A stretch of DNA of 26,878 bases. It comes from Desulfobacterales bacterium (GTDB taxonomy: Bacteria > Desulfobacterota > Desulfobacteria > Desulfobacterales > JAFDCJ01). The translations under genes and the position numbers were made by a program. Below, in pieces: positions 14,388 through 22,148 of this stretch. How positions within the stretch are numbered: the first letter of the stretch is position 1; every line of letters starts with the position of its first letter. The notes below the pieces were generated by a model, which worked only from the letters and a program-made list of their open reading frames with translations, searched no databases and was not told the DNA's origin. The stretch lies in contig CP070771.1 of NCBI GenBank assembly GCA_020345785.1, positions 7,013,799-7,040,676 on the forward strand, given 5' to 3'.

Positions 14388-16186
14388 GAGAAAACACCAT
14401 ACCGCATATTTTTCTGGGCAAAGTCAAAAAGTACGGCGAGCGGGTGGCCCTGCGCGAGAAAGAGTTCGGCATCTGGCAGGAAATCTCCTGGAACGAGTAC
14501 TTCCGCCACGTGCGCTGGTTCTGCCTCGGTCTGATGGTCCTGGGCCTCAAACCCGGCGATCACGTCAGCATCTTCGGGGAAAACGAGCCGGAGTGGCTCT
14601 ATGCGGACCTGGCAATCCAGAGTGCCGGAGCAGTAGCCGTAGGCGTGTATCCCACCAATCCGGCCAAGGAAGCCGCATATGTGATCGGACATTCGGAGTC
14701 GATTTTTGTCGTCTGTGACACCCAAGAGCAGGTAGATAAGGTGCTGGAGGCCCGTGGCCGATTGCCCCTGCTGCAAAAAATCATTGCCAGCGACATGAAG
14801 GGGCTGCGCCGCTACACCGACCCCATGATCATGTCTTTTGCGGCAGTGGAGGAAATCGGCCGGGCGCAGGATCAAAAAGACCCGGACCGTTATTACCGCA
14901 CGCTGGACCGGCTGCAGCCCGAAGACGTCGCCATCATGGTCTACACCTCGGGCACCACCGGTCCGCCCAAGGGCGCTATGCTCAGCCACGACAATGTGGT
15001 TCAATTCTTAAAAGCCCAGGGTCAGGTCCTGCCGCAATACGACACGGATGAAATCGTCTCCTATTTGCCGCTGTGCCATGTGGCCGAACGCATGATGTCG
15101 GTGTTTTTCCCCATGAACTCCGGCGCTACCGTAAATTTTGCCGAAAGCGTGGATACGGTCACCATGGACATGCGCGAAATTCTGCCCACCTTTTTCCTGG
15201 CCGTGCCCCGCATCTGGGAAAAAATGATGGCCGGCATCATCATCAAGATGAAAGACGCCTCCTGGCTGAAACAAAAAATGTTTCATACGCTGGTGCCGGT
15301 CGGTGAGCGCATGGCCGACCGCCGGCTGAATAACGAGCCGCCCCGATTGGCCCTGAAAATCAAATTCGCCGTCGCCTATCTGGCATTGTTTCGTCATCTT
15401 AAAAAGGAACTGGGCCTTCTGCGGACCCGCATCGCCGTCAGCGGCGCAGCGCCGATCGCCCCGGAAGTCCTCAAATTTTTTCACTCCCTGGGGGTGCCGG
15501 TGCTGGAAGGATGGGGTATGACCGAGGAAACCGGCATCGGCACCGTCAACCTGCCCGGTGACGTCAAACTGGGCACCGTCGGCAAACCGATCCCCGGCGT
15601 TGAAATCAAAATCGCTGAAGACGGTGAAATTTTGCTGCGCTGCAATCATATCTTCGTCGGCTACTGGAAAGATCCGCAGGCCACGGCCGCCACCGTGGTG
15701 GACGGCTGGCTGCACACGGGTGATGTGGGTGAGCTGGACCAAGACGGCCGGCTGAAAATAACCGACCGCAAAAAAGAGATCATCATCACCTCCGGCGGCA
15801 AGAACATCGCCCCTTCCGAGATCGAAAACCGCCTGAAGTGCAGCCCGTATATCAATGAAGCCATCGTGATCGGCGACGGGCGCAAATACCTGTCGGCCCT
15901 GATTCAAATCGAATATGACAATGTCGGCAAATGGGCCCAGGAAAACGGCATTGCCTATACCACATTCAAAAGCCTTTCGCAGAACCCGCAGGTTTATGAG
16001 CTGATCAAACAGGAGGTCAATGCCGCCAACCGGGATTTTGCCCAGGTGGAAACCATTAAAAAGTTCAGACTGCTTGAGAAGGAACTGGATCATGATGACG
16101 ACGAGTTGACCGCCACCTTGAAATTGCGCCGCAAGACGGTCAATAAGAAGTTCGGTCACATCATCGAAGAAATGTACGCTAATTAA
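14384..16186 (+). CDS. AMP-forming acyl-CoA synthetase (long-chain type) inside the ABC operon
   Basis: Activates a carboxylic acid to its CoA thioester through an acyl-adenylate, using ATP, in the cytoplasm. The 600 residues carry all the family motifs: YTSGTTGPPKG (187-197), GWGMTEETG (376-384), GWLHTGD (441-447) and DRKKEIIITSGGKNIAP (461-477), which has the usual lysine-rich C-terminal hinge. Length and motifs fit the FadD15-like long-chain group, but that does not fix the substrate; aromatic and dicarboxylic acids are also handled by relatives. The GTG start overlaps the livG stop by four bases, and livH follows after 25 nt. Its position between the ATPases and the permeases suggests that it traps the imported acid as a CoA ester. 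Confidence 0.93.
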   Translation: MRENTIPHIFLGKVKKYGERVALREKEFGIWQEISWNEYFRHVRWFCLGLMVLGLKPGDHVSIFGENEPEWLYADLAIQSAGAVAVGVYPTNPAKEAAYVIGHSESIFVVCDTQEQVDKVLEARGRLPLLQKIIASDMKGLRRYTDPMIMSFAAVEEIGRAQDQKDPDRYYRTLDRLQPEDVAIMVYTSGTTGPPKGAMLSHDNVVQFLKAQGQVLPQYDTDEIVSYLPLCHVAERMMSVFFPMNSGATVNFAESVDTVTMDMREILPTFFLAVPRIWEKMMAGIIIKMKDASWLKQKMFHTLVPVGERMADRRLNNEPPRLALKIKFAVAYLALFRHLKKELGLLRTRIAVSGAAPIAPEVLKFFHSLGVPVLEGWGMTEETGIGTVNLPGDVKLGTVGKPIPGVEIKIAEDGEILLRCNHIFVGYWKDPQATAATVVDGWLHTGDVGELDQDGRLKITDRKKEIIITSGGKNIAPSEIENRLKCSPYINEAIVIGDGRKYLSALIQIEYDNVGKWAQENGIAYTTFKSLSQNPQVYELIKQEVNAANRDFAQVETIKKFRLLEKELDHDDDELTATLKLRRKTVNKKFGHIIEEMYAN

Positions 16187-16211
16187 TCCGCCCAAGGAAG
16201 AGGAAAGCATC

Positions 16212-17102
16212 ATGGGATTTCAGATATTTCTGCAGCTAACGATTACAGGCTTGGCCTGGGGCAGTGTCTACGCCTGTATTGCTTTAGGATTCGTGCTGAT
16301 CTTTAAATCCACCGATGTTTTCAACTTCGCCCAGCCGGAGCTGATGATGCTGGGTGCGTATCTGGCCTTTGGAGTCATTACTATTTTCAAGCTCCCGTTT
16401 GTGCTGGGTTTTTTCTGTGCCCTGATCCTCATGGGCGCTATTGCCGCCCTGCTGGAAATGATGGTGATCCGGCCCATGGTGGGTGAGCCGGTCCTGGCGG
16501 TGATCATGGTCACGTTGGGACTGGCCAATGTGCTGCGCGGACTGACCGGCCTGATTTGGGGCTATGAGGAAAAACAGTTTCCCAGCCCCTTTCCCGATGA
16601 GCCGATTAACATCTTCGGTGCCGCCATCAACCAGGCGGAAATTTATACCATTGTGACTACTGCCATTCTGCTGATCATCTTCTTTCTTTTTTTCAAATAT
16701 TCCAGCTCGGGCGTCAGTATGCGGGCGACCGCCGAAGACGCCAAGACGGCTTTTTTAATGGGCATCAACGTCAAAAAAGTGTTTACGGCTTCTTGGGCCA
16801 TAGCCTCGCTGGTAGCCACCATCGCCGGGGTGTTCCTGGCCAGCTTCACGTTTCTGGAACCGATCATGGGACACATGGGCCTCAAAGCGCTGCCGGCCAT
16901 GATTCTGGGCGGATTGGACAGCATTGTCGGGTCCATCATCGGAGGTCTACTGATCGGAGTGATTGAAAATTTGGCCGGTTTCTACCTGGAGGATTACCTG
17001 GGCAGCGGCATCAAGGACATTGCCGCCTATGTGATTGTATTAATCGTTATGATGGTTCGCCCCTACGGATTGTTCGGCACCAAGGAGATTGAGAGAGTTT
17101 AG
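16212..17102 (+). CDS. livH: Branched-chain-type ABC importer, permease LivH
   Basis: Integral inner-membrane permease of the LivH type, 296 residues with about eight hydrophobic segments. The hallmark N-terminal sequence GSVYACIALGFVLIFKSTDV is present, followed by NFAQPELMMLGAY; near the C-terminus are LKALPAMILGGLDSIVGSI and VRPYGLFG, typical of LivH. ATG 16212 has GGAAGAGGAAAG upstream. It lies 25 nt after the ligase gene and 6 nt before livM, so the order is that of a single transcript. Confidence 0.93.
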   Translation: MGFQIFLQLTITGLAWGSVYACIALGFVLIFKSTDVFNFAQPELMMLGAYLAFGVITIFKLPFVLGFFCALILMGAIAALLEMMVIRPMVGEPVLAVIMVTLGLANVLRGLTGLIWGYEEKQFPSPFPDEPINIFGAAINQAEIYTIVTTAILLIIFFLFFKYSSSGVSMRATAEDAKTAFLMGINVKKVFTASWAIASLVATIAGVFLASFTFLEPIMGHMGLKALPAMILGGLDSIVGSIIGGLLIGVIENLAGFYLEDYLGSGIKDIAAYVIVLIVMMVRPYGLFGTKEIERV

Positions 17103-17108
17103 AAAATT

Positions 17109-18155
17109 ATGGCCGTTAACCGCTTCTGCATTCGATCGTATCCCCAGGATCTGAGGATCTTTCCCAGTCCGTCCGCCAAAATCTCTCTGGCAGTGCTGCT
17201 TTTATTCCTGCTCGGCCTGCCGTTGTTTGCCGGCAAGTACATTGTATTTGTGGCTGCCGTCTGCGGGGTCTCGGTGATCGGGGCGCTGGGTCTCAACATC
17301 CTCACCGGATACACGGGTCTGATTTCCCTGGGCCATGCTGCATTTATGGGCATCGGAGCCTATACGGCAGCCGCTCTGGCAAACAAGGCCGGTTTTCCGT
17401 TTCTGGCCGCCTTGCCGCTGGCGGGCCTTATGGCGGCCGCCTCCGGCGCCCTGGTGGGCATCCCCACCCTCAGACTGCGCGGACTGTATCTGGTGGTGAC
17501 GACCCTGGCCTTCGAGTTTATCGTCGAGCACATCATCTATCATTGGGAGAGCGTGACCCAGAGCGATCGGGGCATCTCACTGCCGAGTCCCGATCTGTTC
17601 GGCTATGCCCTGGACAGCTACGAGTCGTTTTACTATGTTATTCTGCTGCTGGCGGTGGTAACGGCCGTGTTCACCAAAAACCTGGCCATGAGTCGCACCG
17701 GACGGGCCCTGGTGGCTATCCGGGACCGCGACATTGCCGCTGAAATCATCGGAGTGCACCTTGCCAGTTATAAGATCATGGCGTTTGTCGTCAGCTCGTT
17801 TATCGCCGGCGTGGCCGGGGCGCTGTATGCCTATCTGCTCGGCCTTATCGGACCGGATCATTTCACTTTCAATCAATCCGTTCTGTATATCGCAATGATT
17901 ATTGTCGGCGGCATGGGAACGGTCATGGGTTCCATCATCGGGGCCGTTTTCATGGTCCTGCTGCCTGAGGTGATCAATGCGGTGTCAGGACCGATCGCGT
18001 CGGCCTACCCCATCCTGTCCCCCCGGATCGGCGCGATTTCAGTGATCGTATACGGCTCGGTGATCATCTTTTTTCTGTTGTTCGAGCCCGACGGGCTTTT
18101 CGGAATCTGGCTGAGGATCAAGCGCTACTGGAAGCCTTGGCCCTTTACTTACTAA
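17109..18155 (+). CDS. livM: Branched-chain-type ABC importer, permease LivM
   Basis: Second permease subunit, 348 residues, with about nine to ten membrane segments. Typical LivM motifs are NILTGYTGLISLGHAAFMGI (about residues 63-82), TLRLRGLYLVVTTLAFEFI, a cytoplasmic coupling helix GRALVAIRDRDIAAEIIGV, and VGGMGTVMGSIIGAVF. The C-terminus FEPDGLFGIWLRIKRYWKPW is the usual ending. The gene starts 6 nt after livH. Its stop is followed, after 6 nt, by a motif also found after the DUF2130 gene, and then by repeat copy B, which separates it from the binding-protein gene. Confidence 0.93.
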   Translation: MAVNRFCIRSYPQDLRIFPSPSAKISLAVLLLFLLGLPLFAGKYIVFVAAVCGVSVIGALGLNILTGYTGLISLGHAAFMGIGAYTAAALANKAGFPFLAALPLAGLMAAASGALVGIPTLRLRGLYLVVTTLAFEFIVEHIIYHWESVTQSDRGISLPSPDLFGYALDSYESFYYVILLLAVVTAVFTKNLAMSRTGRALVAIRDRDIAAEIIGVHLASYKIMAFVVSSFIAGVAGALYAYLLGLIGPDHFTFNQSVLYIAMIIVGGMGTVMGSIIGAVFMVLLPEVINAVSGPIASAYPILSPRIGAISVIVYGSVIIFFLLFEPDGLFGIWLRIKRYWKPWPFTY

Positions 18156-18161
18156 TGTTAT

Positions 18162-18186
18162 GTCCCAGAAATATGTTAAAAAGCCG
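18162..18186 (+). repeat. Post-stop motif GTCCCAGAAATAT..., copy 1
   Basis: GTCCCAGAAATAT followed by GTTAAAAA and GCCGA. It starts exactly 6 nt after the livM stop codon. The second copy starts exactly 6 nt after the DUF2130 stop (21231). About 22 of 25 bases agree. Confidence 0.6.
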
Positions 18187-18204
18187 AACAGGATACCTAA
18201 CAGC

Positions 18205-18384
18205 GAACCGCAGAATGTCGAAGGGCGGTTTCGCTTTGCTCAGTCTTTTTAAAAATAGACAGAATACCTCCCTTCGACATTCGATATTCATTATTCGATA
18301 TTCGATATTCGCTTTTTTAGAGTTTCTTTTTTCGATCAAACTGGCCGCCTTCGGCTGCCAGCGGCTGGGCTGACAACTGAAACC
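18205..18384 (-). repeat. 180-bp dispersed repeat, full copy B (inverted)
   Basis: On the minus strand it reads GGTTTCAGTTGTCAGCCC, then CGGCCAGTTTGATCG, AT-rich CGAATATCGAAT units, GGTATTCTGTCTATT, GACTGAGCAAAGCGAAACC and CTGCGGTTC, the same order as copy A at 10740-10918 and almost the same length. It occupies most of the gap between livM and livK, so transcription of livK from the upstream operon must cross it, or livK has its own promoter at 18385-18455. Confidence 0.85.
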
Positions 18385-18473
18385 TATAAAAAATATCCTC
18401 TCGATTTGATTGGAAACGTTGGTCTCAAACAACACGCAGTCGTCTTTATTTTAACTACCGAAAGGAGGTTGTT

Positions 18474-19682
18474 ATGAAACGGCTAATTATTGGATCGGCA
18501 TGGTGGGTTTTTCTTCTTTTGACAATCGGCGCCTTCAGCTCGGCCGCCTTGGCGGAAGAAGTCGGTGTCACCGATGACCTGATTTTGTTTGGAACCTTCC
18601 AGGACATGTCCGGACCCGGGGCCTATTTGGGCAAACAGGTCACATCCGCCCTGACGGTTTGGAAAAGCTGGGTCAACGACGATCTGGGCGGGTTCCACGG
18701 CCGCAAAGTTGATTTCGTGGTGGAGGACAACAAGTACGATCCGGTCCTGACCAAAACCGCGTTTACCAAACTGGTGCACCAGCACAAGGTATTTTCCATT
18801 ATCAGCGTTTACGGATCGACGCCCTGCACGGCCATTCTGGACGATATCAAAAAGGAAAAGGTTCCTGTTTTTCCGACGGCCGCCACCACCCAAAATATGT
18901 TTGATCCACCCATCCGCTATCTGTTCTGGTATGCATGCAGCGACGAGGACAACGGCATCATGATGGTGGACTACATCGTCAAGGACCTGAAAGCGCAAAA
19001 TGTCAAGCTCGGTGTCATCTACCAGGACGACGAATGGGGCAAATCGGCGCTCAAGGGGGTTGAGATCGGGGCCAAAAAGTACGGCATGAAGGTCGCCTCC
19101 GCCGGATACAAACGCGGCGAAAAAAACCTGAATCCCCAGGCCATGAAAATGAAGGCCCGCGGGGTTACCCATTGCTTCTACGCGGGCTATGCCCCGGTGT
19201 ATGCTGCCCTGCTCCAGGAGGCCAACAAAATCGGCTGGAAACCCACCTTTTTCGGCGACTACGTCACGGTGGACCCCCGAAGCTTCATGGCCGGCGACCT
19301 GGCGGACGGTCACTATCACTTCTTCAACCTGGGTATGCGGCATGAACGGGCTCCCGGCTGGATTCAAATGGAAAAGCTGTTCACCGAAAAACTGGGTGCC
19401 GAGGCGGCCAAGGAACCGTTGAGCTGGCGCCTGATGCCGCTGATGTGGATTCCCCTGCTGTATCTGAACCAGGCCCTGGAGGAGGTCGGACCGGATTTGA
19501 CCCGCGAGAAGCTGGTCGACAAACTGGAAAGCATCCAGAACTTCGACTCCGGCGGGCTGGGCCAGATTCAATACGGACCGAATATGCGCAAGGGGAATCA
19601 GCTTTACCGGATCCTGAAATGCGACGCCAAAAACAAGCAGTTTCTCCCCGTCACCGACTGGCGCAGTGCGAGCATGAAATAG
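18474..19682 (+). CDS. Periplasmic substrate-binding protein of the LivK/HAAT type
   Basis: Binds the imported ligand in the periplasm and delivers it to LivHM. The 402-residue precursor has a signal peptide (MKR, hydrophobic core to about residue 22, then SSAALAEE with an AxA cleavage site) and no lipobox, which indicates a soluble periplasmic protein of a diderm. The mature part is a type I periplasmic-binding fold: ILFGTFQDMSGPGAYLGKQ at the start and GVIYQDDEWGKSALKGVE in the second lobe. The ribosome site AAAGGAGG is the strongest in the window, as expected for a protein made in excess over its permease. It follows livM by 318 nt, which are filled by the inverted repeat. The sequence is far enough from classical LivJ/K that I do not assign amino acids as ligand; with the ligase in the operon, an organic acid is more likely. 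Confidence 0.9.
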   Translation: MKRLIIGSAWWVFLLLTIGAFSSAALAEEVGVTDDLILFGTFQDMSGPGAYLGKQVTSALTVWKSWVNDDLGGFHGRKVDFVVEDNKYDPVLTKTAFTKLVHQHKVFSIISVYGSTPCTAILDDIKKEKVPVFPTAATTQNMFDPPIRYLFWYACSDEDNGIMMVDYIVKDLKAQNVKLGVIYQDDEWGKSALKGVEIGAKKYGMKVASAGYKRGEKNLNPQAMKMKARGVTHCFYAGYAPVYAALLQEANKIGWKPTFFGDYVTVDPRSFMAGDLADGHYHFFNLGMRHERAPGWIQMEKLFTEKLGAEAAKEPLSWRLMPLMWIPLLYLNQALEEVGPDLTREKLVDKLESIQNFDSGGLGQIQYGPNMRKGNQLYRILKCDAKNKQFLPVTDWRSASMK

Positions 19683-19730
19683 AATCGGCATCAATCAGTT
19701 AAATGCAGCCTGCGATTTTAAAGACCACCG

Positions 19731-19764
19731 CCGGGAGCGCACAAGTTGCATCGAGCGCTCCCGG
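19731..19764 (+). terminator. GC-rich hairpin after the binding-protein gene
   Basis: CCGGGAGCGC pairs perfectly with GCGCTCCCGG around a 14-nt loop, 48 nt after the livK-type stop. There is no T-tract directly after it, so it may stabilise the mRNA end or work with the next hairpin (19778-19839), which is followed by TTATTTTATT. Confidence 0.45.
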
Positions 19765-19777
19765 TCGAGCAGAGGAT

Positions 19778-19839
19778 AGGGGTCACATCTTAATTATTAA
19801 TTATTTATTCACAAACTTAATAATTAAGATGTGACCCCT
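19778..19839. mobile_element. 62-bp element with perfect 23-bp terminal inverted repeats
   Basis: The arm at 19778-19800 (AGGGGTCACATCTTAATTAT, then TAA) is the exact reverse complement of 19817-19839, with a 16-nt AT-rich loop. GGGGTCA-type ends on AT-rich stems resemble the REP-like or MITE-like units mobilised by Y1/REP-associated tyrosine transposases in many bacterial genomes (family recalled, not checked). No transposase gene is in the window. Followed by TTATTTTATT on the plus strand, it could also serve as a terminator. Confidence 0.65.
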
Positions 19840-19940
19840 TTATTTTATTCTGTGGAATTCAACCATGACATATGCTAAATAGACCCTATAATTGCATAAA
19901 ATATTGCAAAGGTAGATTTAGTACGGAAAAGGTGCCGATC

Positions 19941-21224
19941 ATGGAACAGGGAATGATCACCTGTCCGAACTGTGGGCAGGAATTTGAGCTGTCGGACGCG
20001 CTGACCGGACGAATCCGGGAGCATTTGAAGGCCGAACTGCTGCAGGAGGTGTACCGGCGGGAAGCAGACCTCAAAAAAAAGGGCGAGGCTCTCAAGGCGC
20101 AGGAAGCGCAAATCTCTAAAAACCGCGAAGCGATTGACGAGGAAATCGAGACTCGCCTGAAAGTGCGTCTAGCCGAAGCCGAAAACAAGGCCGCCAAAAA
20201 GCTTGAGGGGCAATATGCAGAACAACTCAAGGATTTGCAGGAGGCCATCGCGGAAAAGGATGCAGCCATTAAGACCTTCAGAGAACAGGAGCTGGAGCTG
20301 CGCAAAAGACAGCGCAAACTGGAGGAGGACAGGGAGTCATTCGAACTGGAGGCGGCCCGCAAACTGGATGAGGAACGGGAAAAAATCCGCGGGGCGGCTC
20401 TAAAAAAGGTGGCCGAGGAGCACCGGCTCAAAGACCTGGAGAAAGACAAGGTGATCAATGACCTGCGGGCTTCACTCGAAGACATGAAACGCAGGGCCGA
20501 ACAGGGCTCCATGGAAACCCAGGGCGAGGTTCTGGAACAGGACTTCGAAGCGCAGCTGAAGGCCTTCTTTGTCCATGACGACATCCAGCCCGTGCCCAAG
20601 GGCATCCGGGGGGCCGATCTCGTTCAAACCGTGCGCACGTTCATCGGAGCCGATTCCGGCGTTCTGCTGTGGGAAACCAAAAACACCAAAGCCTGGAGCA
20701 CCGCGTGGATTCCGAAGCTCAAGGACGACATGATCGAGGTGCGCGCTTCGATTGCCATCCTGGTCTCCGTCGTATTGCCGGAGGACATCAACCGGTTTGG
20801 ACAGGTCGACGGCGTCTGGGTCAGCGATCCCCTGTCCGCCATTCCGCTGGCCGCTGCCCTGCGCGAACAATTGCTGGCGGTCAGCCGCGAGCGCACCGCA
20901 TCCATCGGCAAGAGCGAAAAAATGGAAGCGTTGTACCAGTACCTGGCCGGTGTTGAGTTCAAACAGAAAATAGAGGGCATCGTCGAAGCATTCACCTCGA
21001 TGCAGGATCAACTCAACAGAGAACGCCGGGCCATGGAGCGGCACTGGAAGCAGCGCGAAAAGGAGATCGAGCGCGTCGTCAAGAACACCGTGGGCCTGTA
21101 CGGCGATATGCAGGGCATCATCGGCGGTCAGATCCCGGCCATCGCGGCTCTGGAACTCGACGAAGAAACCGCCAAGCAGCTGCCGAATGAATCGGATACC
21201 ACGTTTCCGGAGAATGACGACTAG
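19941..21224 (+). CDS. DUF2130-domain protein with long coiled coil
   Basis: 427-residue protein of the DUF2130 (COG4487-like) family; the function is not established. It starts with a half zinc-knuckle, TCPNCGQEFEL (Cys8, Cys11), continues with an almost uninterrupted charged coiled coil from about residue 30 to 205 (rich in E, K, A, R), and ends with the DUF2130 domain. In that domain, GVLLWETKNTKAWSTAWI followed by KLKDDM resembles the E-x-K strand of PD-(D/E)XK nucleases (inference). The frame is open upstream to 19872, but ATG 19941 has AAGGTG upstream and begins MEQGMITCPNCG, the family's usual opening. It is followed by a MazG-like gene 39 nt on. Confidence 0.82.
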   Translation: MEQGMITCPNCGQEFELSDALTGRIREHLKAELLQEVYRREADLKKKGEALKAQEAQISKNREAIDEEIETRLKVRLAEAENKAAKKLEGQYAEQLKDLQEAIAEKDAAIKTFREQELELRKRQRKLEEDRESFELEAARKLDEEREKIRGAALKKVAEEHRLKDLEKDKVINDLRASLEDMKRRAEQGSMETQGEVLEQDFEAQLKAFFVHDDIQPVPKGIRGADLVQTVRTFIGADSGVLLWETKNTKAWSTAWIPKLKDDMIEVRASIAILVSVVLPEDINRFGQVDGVWVSDPLSAIPLAAALREQLLAVSRERTASIGKSEKMEALYQYLAGVEFKQKIEGIVEAFTSMQDQLNRERRAMERHWKQREKEIERVVKNTVGLYGDMQGIIGGQIPAIAALELDEETAKQLPNESDTTFPENDD

Positions 21225-21230
21225 GGGTGC

Positions 21231-21255
21231 GTCCCAGAAATATATTAAAAAATCG
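21231..21255 (+). repeat. Post-stop motif GTCCCAGAAATAT..., copy 2
   Basis: Second copy of the motif at 18162-18186, at the same 6-nt distance behind a stop codon (DUF2130 gene). Here it forms the leader of the MazG-like gene, whose ribosome site is weak. Confidence 0.6.
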
Positions 21256-21263
21256 GAATATTT

Positions 21264-21602
21264 ATGAAAGAAATAATCGCAAAATTACGAACCTTTGCTG
21301 AAGAAAGAGACTGGGCCAAGTTTCATTCGCCCAAAAATTTGGCGATGGCCTTGAGTGTGGAAACGGCCGAACTGGTTGAACACTTCCAGTGGCTGACTCA
21401 AGAACAAAGCTATAGTATGGGGCCGGATCAACTTGAAAAAGTGCGAGACGAAATAGGCGATGTTTTTATCTACCTGACAATGCTTGCGGATAAGCTCGGA
21501 ATAAATCCTTTACAGGCGGCTTTGGATAAAATCCAGAAGAACGAGAAAAATTATCCTGCAAGCCTGGTCAGAGGACAAGCCAAAAAGTACAAGGAATATT
21601 AG
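21264..21602 (+). CDS. MazG-like nucleotide pyrophosphohydrolase
   Basis: 112-residue all-alpha NTP pyrophosphatase of the MazG/RS21-C6 (dCTPase-like) group, which hydrolyses (d)NTPs to NMP and pyrophosphate, often for pool cleaning. The Mg-binding motifs are ETAELVEHFQW (about residues 33-43) and RDEIGDVFIYL (about residues 61-71), the ExxE...ExxD arrangement of the family. Length is normal for the single-domain form. The ribosome site is poor, and the leader contains the post-stop motif. The downstream OsmC-type pseudogene begins 19 nt later, so they once formed an operon. Confidence 0.87.
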   Translation: MKEIIAKLRTFAEERDWAKFHSPKNLAMALSVETAELVEHFQWLTQEQSYSMGPDQLEKVRDEIGDVFIYLTMLADKLGINPLQAALDKIQKNEKNYPASLVRGQAKKYKEY

Positions 21603-21621
21603 GATAGAAGGAGACCGGACC

Positions 21622-22044
21622 ATGGTGACGACGACGGTTCGCTGGTTGAATGAGACACACTTTGTGGGTATTGATTCCGGGGGGCACTCGGTGGTGTTGT
21701 CCGGGCAAAAAAACGGCATTGGGGTCAGTCCCTCCCAGATGCTGCTGGTGGCGCTGGCAGCGTGTTCATCGGTGGATGTCGTTGAGATATTGAAGAAAAA
21801 ACGCAAGAAATTAACCCTGCTGGAGGTCACCGCCAGCGGTGAGCAGGATCCGGACCCGCCGTGGGCTTAACGCAAGATTCATGTCAGGTACCGCATCGGC
21901 GGCGAAGGGCTGACGGATAAAGCAGTTACGCAGGCCATAGACCTTTCTCAGGAAAAATATTGCTCGGTGTCCGCGACTGTCAGGGGGATCGCGCAGATCA
22001 CCACCGAATATGAAATTGTGGCCCCCGATGCTGCTGGCGGTTAG
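21622..22044 (+). pseudogene. OsmC-family protein gene interrupted by an in-frame TAA
   Basis: The first 82 codons encode an OsmC/Ohr-type N-terminus (MVTTTVRWLNETHFVG, then SPSQMLLVALAACSSVDVVEIL with the first conserved Cys at about residue 48) and end at a TAA at 21868. In the same frame the sequence continues as RKIHVRYRIGGEGLTD and DLSQEKYCSVSATVRG, the second half with the second catalytic Cys (YCSVSAT), up to a TAG at 22042. Frame and spacing are intact, so a single nonsense change (for example TAC to TAA after PPWA) explains it. Intact, it would reduce organic peroxides with two cysteines. A sequencing error is the main alternative. Confidence 0.85.
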
Positions 22045-22148
22045 CGGCGCGGTTTCGATAAATTTTTGTCGATAGTGCCGAGTGATTCGACTTGCAATAA
22101 GGTTTCAGGTTTTAGTGTTCAGTATTCAGGTGTCAGCGCATGGCCGCC

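Noticed and set aside
15008..16213. 401-codon open frame on the minus strand opposite the CoA ligase gene
   Set aside because: It is antisense to a gene with all family motifs; its composition (many F, G, D, H, Q) is the usual shadow of the sense codon usage and no family is recognised.
18483..19694. 403-codon open frame on the minus strand opposite the binding-protein gene
   Set aside because: Shadow of the sense gene, which has a signal peptide, a strong ribosome site and a recognised fold.
21868..21870. Stop-codon recoding (Sec or Pyl) in the OsmC frame
   Set aside because: The codon is TAA, which is used for neither selenocysteine nor pyrrolysine.
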